Positions 58,744 through 64,000 of a stretch of 64,000 nt of DNA are shown one piece after another; within the stretch, counting starts at the first letter, position 1, and every line of letters begins with the position of its first letter. This DNA is from Pelagomonas calceolata. Its lineage: Eukaryota; Sar; Pelagophyceae; Pelagomonadales; Pelagomonadaceae. The stretch spans positions 2,542,001-2,606,000 of the forward strand of contig CAKKNE010000003.1 in NCBI GenBank assembly GCA_918797485.1. Reading direction: 5' to 3'. Below the pieces are notes generated by a model. The model worked only from the letters and a program-made list of their open reading frames with translations, was not told where the DNA came from and did no database searches. Position numbers and translations under genes: made by a program.

Positions 58744-58850
58744 AGCGAGTCACGGCTGTAATTCCCGTCGTGCCTCCCGTGTTTGCGGCCCCACGGCCCC
58801 GCTGCCCCTGTCCGTTCGACTGCCGCGCATAACTGCGTGCGGCCGCCGCC

Positions 58851-61003
58851 ATGCCGCCGAAGAAACGCGGGCTGTTGCCTTTGCAGTTCGCCCTCAAAGA
58901 AGGGGGCTTTAAGGAGGTGCGCCAGGCGACGATGGCCGAGATCCACAAGGCAAAAGACGAGGCCGTGCCTGCTGGTTGGAACGACACGGACGTGGTAAAA
59001 GTGGAGTGGACGGGGTCGCTGGACTGGAAAAAACCTCGCCGCGGCGGCCCCAAAAACCGGGGGATCATGAGAGTTATTGTAGAAGAAGAAGCACACTATC
59101 TGAGGGACACCGCGAACACGGTCAAGGGTAACAACAAGAAGCACGTGCTACCAGTCACGAAGATGCACTTCCTACCGAAAGGTGAAAAACGGAAGGAAAG
59201 CGAGAAGGCAAAAGCCAAACGACTAGGGACCAAAGGAAGTGGTGGCTGGCTGCAGGGAACGGACTGTGGTCCAAAGCTAAGGGAAGTCTTCGAAAACTCC
59301 GAAGCGACCAAGGACGACCTGCTGGCTGCGGCTGATCAATACGTCAGGCCGCGGCCGCATTCCAAGTATAATGTAAAGGACGACTGCCATCTAGTTCAAT
59401 GCGGCGTCGGCGGCCGCTATTTGGGAGTCGGCATCTACTACGGCTGTGTCGGCTCCACGGACGCCGTTGCTAGGGCGGACGCCAAGATTCAGGCCCTCGG
59501 GAACTGTCTGTCCTGGCGCGACACCGACAACATAGAGAAGGACCCGATCTACAAGCGCATGAAGCGCGTGTGCCCGGCGATCCAGGCGGCCGCGAGGCTG
59601 TCGTTGTTGAAGAAGCCCTATAAAGGGAAGAAAGGGGCGGGGCGCCTCGACAAATTTACCGTCACGGTGCTCACGGCACAGGAGAAGGCCATCCAGGCCA
59701 AGTACGTCAAGGAGTGCGGGGAACTCGGGCGCAAGCCTCTCGTCGACGGCGCCGAGGTCCCGTCGAGGAGCTTTAACGACGTGGACGGCGGGGAGGGCCG
59801 GAAGAACCACGCGGAGGTACGGCTCGGCGTGGAGCGGGTCCTTCAACTTGTCCCCGTCGACGCAGTGGTTCGTGGCGCCGTCGACGCAGCGATTTGACGT
59901 TCTCGACGCAGGCCATCGAAGGAGTGCGGCAGGCCGACGCCGAAACTACGGCCGTGTTGTATTCAGCAGGTATTAGGAACCATGAGGCCAAGGCTCCGGG
60001 CGAGCTGGTCGCGCAGGACGTGTTCTGTGACTTTACTAAAGCGTCAGCTGACCTGCAGAAAGAGGTCAACGACGCCTGGCGACGAGCGTTGCGGGAGAAG
60101 GCCGAGGACGAAAAAGCGTTAGATTGTTTCGATAGAATAGCGACGGAGGAGGGCCTCGCTGCGCGTTTTTTGTCGGAGGCTGGGGCTAGGCCCAAGTCCG
60201 GGGAAGCCTTTTCCGAGGAGCAGATTCGGGTCATCGGGGAACATTACGGTTTCTACTCGTTCTTGGTCGGCGGCTCGGCGGCGCTCCGCACCTTGGTCTT
60301 GTGTGCTCGTTACACTGGTGATGCCGCCCGGAATGAGCCGCACATCTGGACGGCTTTGGCCGGGGACTTTTATGGTCTCGCGATCAACTACCAGCAGTAT
60401 TGTGTTATCGAGGCGTCGATGCGGTATGGGATGCGCCTGCGGCGCGAGGGCAAGTCGGCCCGTCGACATTCTGATTCGGTGCCGGTGTCTGCCGAAGATA
60501 GCGCCGTCGGCGTGAACGCGGACACGATCCGGACTGCTGGCGTTCTGTCGGCGGTCCGCGCGCGGGCAATCATCGGTGACCTCCTGATCCTCGAGGGCAA
60601 AAGGCGGGCGAGCTACATCGCCCACCTGCGCCAGGTCCTCGACGACGCGGAGGCGGACGACGACGCGGCCGCGCCCATGGAGTCGTCTGAGCGGCGCGTG
60701 TCGGTCGACGAGTCGTCGTCGTCGGACGACTCGTCGTCGTCGGAGGAAGAGGACGAGGCGCCGGCCGCGGCCATGGACGTGGAGGCGCCCGCGCCGGTGC
60801 CGGCGCCCGCGCCGCCGCGGCCGGAGCGGAGCGTGTCGCCGCCGCCGGCCAAGAAGCGACGCGGTGCGGAGCCGTCACCGCCGCGGGCGACGGGCTCGCC
60901 GCAGCAGCCGATGTCGCCGTTGAGGACAAACCCGGCTGCGGTGACTGCATGGGGGCGACTCAAGAGGCGCTCGAACGAGGGCAATGGAGTCCGTTATGAT
61001 TAG
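58851..61003 (+). CDS. Unrecognised two-exon protein, probably nuclear
   Basis: Exons 58851-59756 and 59912-61003 give 665 aa. The first 30 residues are basic (MPPKKRGLLPLQF) followed by KVEWTGSLDWKKPRRGGPKN. The middle holds CHLVQCGVGGRYLGVGIYYG and, after the intron, a helical segment VGGSAALRTLVLCARYTGDA. From about 540 the chain is acidic/Ser-rich (SVDESSSSDDSSSSEEE), then Pro-rich with PPAKKRRGAEP, a likely nuclear localisation signal. No family known to me. The splice GAE/AIEG is in phase; the intron has three possible ACGCAG acceptors and only the last keeps the frame. Confidence 0.6.
59757..59911 (+). other. Intron with three tandem TCGACGCAG acceptors
   Basis: 155 bp, donor GTCCCGTCG. 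GTCGACGCAG, GTCGACGCAG and CTCGACGCAG occur in its last 70 bp; only the last restores the frame. Confidence 0.65.
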
Positions 61004-61161
61004 CTTGTTGTGCAGTCTGGAGTAAGAAGAACTGTTACTATCCAATATAAGGGGCTTCCTGAGGCTGAGGCTGAGGCTAGTTACGTCGCAGGGTTCCCCG
61101 TACCCCTCCCGCTCCCCCCGGGCCCACCCGTCCGGCTGGACTAGGACGCAAGGTCCTGAGT

Positions 61162-61184
61162 CCTAGTATCCTTGTTACGCTAGC
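61162..61184. promoter_or_regulatory. Two-part CTAG palindromic motif
   Basis: CCTAGTATCCTT then GTTACGCTAGC, 94 bp upstream of the Bax-inhibitor gene. This gap lies between two same-strand genes. Confidence 0.58.
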
Positions 61185-61277
61185 AGAAAATCGATGGGGA
61201 GACCATCGTGTTGAGACCACCGGTCGCATCAAACTTCCTTGCGCGCACGCGCGTAGACGGACAAAAGCACTAAAGCC

Positions 61278-62155
61278 ATGGCCGCGCAGTTCAGTGAAGA
61301 CCAACAAGACACGATGAACCCCATCAAGGCCCAGGCCGTCCCGTCCGCGCCGCCGGCCGTCAAGGGCTCGTATCGAAGCGTCAGCCAGGGCTACGACAAC
61401 GTCCCGGACATCGAGGTAGGCGTGGGAGACGCAGTCGACGCGCACGTGCAGCGGCAGATGCGCCTGGGATTTATCCGGAAGGTCTATGGCATCCTGACGT
61501 GCCAGCTCGCGCTGACGACGATCGTGTGCTCCGTCCTAGCGCTGAACGGCGCCTGCCGCCGCTTCGTCATGACGACGCCGTCGCTGATGTACATCGGCAT
61601 GTGTCAGCGTGCAACTCTCCCCCACGCCATCGCCGCGACTCACGAACGCGAAACACAGGCATGTTCGGCTCGTTCGGAGTGCTCTTCGCCCTGATGGCGT
61701 TCAAGAACCAGCACCCGTTGAACGCGCAGTTGCTGTTCGTGTGGACATTGATGGAGGCGTACACGGTCGGAGTCGTATGCGCGTCCTATACTGCTGCTGG
61801 GCAAGGGAGAATAGTTGTGGAAGCCTTGGTGCTCACGGCGGCGATATTTGCGAGTCTTACGCTCTACACCGTGTACTCGAAACGGGACTGGAGCTTTATG
61901 GAAGCTGGCTTGTCTTCGGGTTTACTCCTCCTCATTTTCTGGGGCCTGTTCTCGTTGTTCTTCCCGGCGCTGGCGGGCGGGCTCTACAGCCTCTTTGGCG
62001 CTTTGCTGTTCAGCGGCTTCATCATCTTCGACACGTGGCAGATCACGGAGCGGCTCGGGTACGACGACCACATCCTCGCGTCGATAACTCTGTATCTCGA
62101 CATCCTCAACCTGTTCCTGTTCATCCTCCGCCTGCTGTCGCGGGACCGGAACTGA
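61278..62155 (+). CDS. Bax inhibitor-1 / Lifeguard (TMBIM) family membrane protein
   Basis: Exons 61278-61596 and 61659-62155 give 271 aa. Seven hydrophobic spans, beginning FIRKVYGILTCQLALTTIVC and including MFGSFGVLFALMAF, FVWTLMEAYTVGVVCASY, VVEALVLTAAIFASLTLYTV and LFGALLFSGFIIFDTWQITE, with the conserved YDDHILASITLYLDILNLFL before the C-terminus. ER/Golgi membrane calcium-leak and cell-death regulator by family. Splicing gives the expected MYIGMFGSFG only if the donor is GC (ATCG/GCATGTG). The N-terminal 65 residues are a Pro/Ser-rich cytosolic tail. Confidence 0.93.
61597..61658 (+). mobile_element. 62-bp GC-AG introner-like intron with a GGCATGT repeat at both ends
   Basis: Donor GCATGTGTCAGCG, acceptor GAAACACAG. 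GGCATGT occurs at both junctions, as a target duplication would leave. Interior core CACGCCATCGCCGCG. Confidence 0.78.
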
Positions 62156-62214
62156 GAAACCCCCCTGATGTAAAGACTCTATAATCCTAATTATTTACAC
62201 GATAACGACTCTGG

Positions 62215-62865
62215 TCAAGGAGCGCCGGCCGGGGGGTCGTACTCGCCATGCGCATTATCTGCTTCAACGCGCTTCGCCTCAGCCTTGGCGACGATGGCCG
62301 CCGCGGCCTCCTCCGGCAAAGGAGCAATCAGCTGAGCGGGGTTGCCCGCCCACCGGCCGCCCGATGTGATGAGAGCGCCGGCAGGCACGACGGTGCCCGG
62401 TTCGAGGATCACAGTGTTCTGGACGACGGCGCCTTGATCGATAATACACCCTTCTCCGATATCGACCGTGTGCTCGACCACACACGATTTCAAGCAAGAA
62501 CCGGCCCCAACAGAAGTGTAGTCTCCCACAGATACCGAGGCGGGGAAGCCAGAGTCAAGGGACGCGACCGTCTCGATGACGACGCGGTCCTGGACGTTCA
62601 CTACGGAACCAATGGACACGTCGGCGTGGTCCCCCCGCACAACGGCGCCGTACCAAACACTGGCTTCATCTCTCAGCTCGACGCGGCCGACGACGGTCGC
62701 GTTGGGGGCCACAAACGCATCGTTCGCGGCTACCGGTCTTCTGTCCCCATATTTCATCATAGGGCGGTGGCGCGAGACGGCGCTGCTGCTGAGGCGCCGC
62801 CGCGCCGCTGCCGGCGGGCGCGCGACGAGGCGCCGCGCCGCCGCGGGCACCGCGGTCGCTAGCAT
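62215..62865 (-). CDS. Gamma-carbonic-anhydrase-like protein, mitochondrial, zinc ligands lost
   Basis: Single exon, 216 aa from the ATG at 62865. The basic, Ser/Ala-rich N-terminus (ARRLVARPPAAARRRLSSSA) is a mitochondrial presequence. The left-handed beta-helix follows: VRGDHADVSIGSVVNVQD, SVGDYTSVGAGSCLKSCVVE, VDIGEGCIIDQGAVVQNTVI and GRWAGNPAQLI. In active gamma-CAs the three zinc His lie at VHV, GHxxxLHG-type positions; here they read VIE, GAGSCLKS, so all appear replaced. This resembles the CA-like subunits of mitochondrial complex I in plants and algae. A structural role is inferred. Confidence 0.85.
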   Translation of the reverse strand: MLATAVPAAARRLVARPPAAARRRLSSSAVSRHRPMMKYGDRRPVAANDAFVAPNATVVGRVELRDEASVWYGAVVRGDHADVSIGSVVNVQDRVVIETVASLDSGFPASVSVGDYTSVGAGSCLKSCVVEHTVDIGEGCIIDQGAVVQNTVILEPGTVVPAGALITSGGRWAGNPAQLIAPLPEEAAAAIVAKAEAKRVEADNAHGEYDPPAGAP

Positions 62866-63329
62866 GCTTTGCTGCAACACGGCTCGGCGGTTTTTCCACC
62901 GGAAACGATTGGTGGCGCTACAGCGGAATATGTAGTATCACTGCCGCGTGTCAAAACGATGTCGGCGGCTGCGTATTGTTCCCGTTTTGGCTCAGGACGA
63001 AATCTGAGGCGAGGAGTCGAAATACCCGCACGTTTTTGAAAACGCGATCAATCGACAACATAAGTGCGAAGAGCTGTCCGTAGACCCCTTCTCTTGGTGC
63101 CTTTGCGGCCTCGCTTGCCAAGGGTGGAGGCTTGGGCAAGGCCAAAGCGCAAAAGCGACGCTCCAAACTACGCGCATAACTCACGCGCTGCACAGGAAGT
63201 TGCAAATAAATAGCTGCCGCGACGACGACGCACGAATCTTGCATCGCTTTCTGCACCGGCGCTAGCAGACCAGCCTAGCGAGAGCACCCACTGCACAGCC
63301 GCGAGCCGCGCGGGCGCGCGACCAAACCA
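62866..63329. other. Divergent intergenic region, gamma-CA-like / SRP14
   Basis: 464 bp. A weak CTAG-type pair (GCTAGCAGAC, CCTAGCG) is at 63261-63280, about 50 bp before the SRP14 ATG. Short reading frames here look like chance. Confidence 0.4.
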
Positions 63330-63671
63330 ATGGTCCAGCTCGACGAGGCGAGGTTCTTGAGCGAGCTCACGAAGCTCTTCCAGGCGACGCGCGACGCCGG
63401 CTCGCTCACGATCACGCACAAGCGGCTCCAGCAGAGGCCAAAGCGCGGCCAGGGCGGTGACGACGCGACCGTCGAGACGGCGCCGGCGCGCTTCGGCGTT
63501 TTAGTAAGGGCGAAGACGGAGAAGAAGAAGCTTTCTACTGTTGTGAACGGCGCCGACCTCGTCAAGTTTCAGGCCCAACTCGCGGCTGTGGTAAGGGCGA
63601 ACGCGTCGGCCCTGAAGAAGAAGGAGCGCGCGAAGAAGAAGCAGAAGAGGTCGGATAATAAAACTAGTTAG
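63330..63671 (+). CDS. SRP14: Signal recognition particle 14-kDa subunit
   Basis: Single exon, 113 aa. MVQLDEARFLSELTKLFQAT, GSLTITHKRL, LVRAKTEKKKLSTVV and FQAQLAAVVRANASALKKKE follow SRP14 from end to end, including the basic C-terminus. It binds the Alu domain of SRP RNA with SRP9 to slow elongation in the cytosol. Its stop codon overlaps the stop of the convergent P5CR gene by 4 bp. Confidence 0.93.
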   Translation: MVQLDEARFLSELTKLFQATRDAGSLTITHKRLQQRPKRGQGGDDATVETAPARFGVLVRAKTEKKKLSTVVNGADLVKFQAQLAAVVRANASALKKKERAKKKQKRSDNKTS

Positions 63672-64000
63672 TTACCGTTCATGTCCGGGAATTCTGTGGT
63701 CGGCTTGGGGCCCGCCGAGCGCCCCGGCCCGACGTTCGAGTCGAGCCCGCCCATCTCCAAGCTTCGCCGATAGCAGGCCCAGATCGCGTCCTGGACAACT
63801 GTTCTGAAGTTTCCTTTCTCAAGTTCATAAATAGCGGAGGCAGTAGTACCAGCAGGAGAAGTGACGGAGTTCTTGAGGACCGCCGGGTGCTCGCCGGACT
63901 CCATCGCGTACTTGACGGAGCCGAGGATGGTCTGATGCACCAAAGTTGTTGCGACTTCGCGCGAGAAGCCTTCTTGGACGCCCGCGTCGACCATCGCTTC
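63668..64000 (-). CDS. Pyrroline-5-carboxylate reductase, C-terminal part (5' end outside window)
   Basis: The frame is open to the window edge. EAMVDAGVQEGFSREVATTL, HQTILGSVKYAM, HPAVLKNSVTSPAGTT and AIYELEKGNFRTVVQDAI are the dimerisation/active-site half of P5CR (last step of proline synthesis, NAD(P)H-dependent). The C-terminal 25 residues (SNVGPGRSAGPKPTTEF) extend past the usual end. Confidence 0.93.
   Translation of the reverse strand, partial: EAMVDAGVQEGFSREVATTLVHQTILGSVKYAMESGEHPAVLKNSVTSPAGTTASAIYELEKGNFRTVVQDAIWACYRRSLEMGGLDSNVGPGRSAGPKPTTEFPDMNGN

Larger units (their letters stand above)
57781..58850. other. Poorly resolved 1.07-kb region
   Basis: It holds several short overlapping frames on both strands. 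A minus-strand tail ending ACGACDETPAFNLCYE with a stop near 57794 looks protein-like and could be the last exon of a small Cys-rich gene, but I could not connect it to a start. An introner core (GGCGATGGCGTCGAGG) is at about 58016. A clear CTAG motif lies at 58720-58743. Confidence 0.4.

Overview
This is nuclear DNA from a GC-rich, gene-dense, photosynthetic eukaryote. The best guess is a stramenopile alga of the pelagophyte kind (Aureococcus or Pelagomonas relatives). Evidence for the plastid lineage: a ferredoxin and a protochlorophyllide-reductase-like protein carry a signal peptide followed by an ASAF-like motif, the bipartite plastid address of algae with a secondary red plastid. Evidence for the pelagophyte guess: the introns are mostly introner elements, small transposon-like units that create introns, reported for Aureococcus and a few other algae. 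I made no database comparison, so the genus is inference.

Layout. Positions 1-144 are the end of a Pro/Thr-rich protein. 441-15920 (minus) is one axonemal dynein heavy chain gene with 24 exons and 23 introns; the joined exons stay in frame for 4068 residues. 16398-23340 holds a two-CS-domain protein, an FKBP isomerase, prolidase, a Kir-type channel fused to a GST fold, and a transporter remnant. 23524-29541 holds a TPR protein, plastid ferredoxin and a phosphatidylinositol 4-kinase with PH and decayed FYVE domains. 30207-39528 holds an ankyrin-methyltransferase fusion, a TRF4-type nucleotidyltransferase, a PARP-like protein, TAF10, a cytochrome b5 protein and an Enhancer-of-polycomb homologue. 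39554-53723 holds a sulfotransferase, a POR-like reductase, a RING-CH ligase with ankyrin repeats, a coiled-coil protein with an orphan I29 domain, a stomatin-like protein, an AlkB-like dioxygenase, a fringe-type glycosyltransferase and a sedolisin. 54102-64000 holds an F-box/SPRY membrane protein, two unrecognised multi-exon genes, a Bax-inhibitor-1 protein, a gamma-carbonic-anhydrase-like protein, SRP14 and the end of pyrroline-5-carboxylate reductase.

Genes mostly alternate in strand. Convergent stop codons are often 9-52 bp apart (the last pair overlaps), and divergent starts are a few hundred bp apart. Many divergent gaps carry a two-part palindromic motif with CTAGTGTC and ACGCTAG half-sites, which I describe as a candidate promoter element.

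The most striking system is the intron population. About 39 introns can be placed, and most belong to a few element families. Family A has terminal inverted repeats (CTGTGTGGAAATC) and 8-bp target duplications, and its splice sites lie so that each insertion adds exactly 12 nt (four codons). Families B and C fill the dynein gene. At least seven, probably eight, introns use GC instead of GT as donor.
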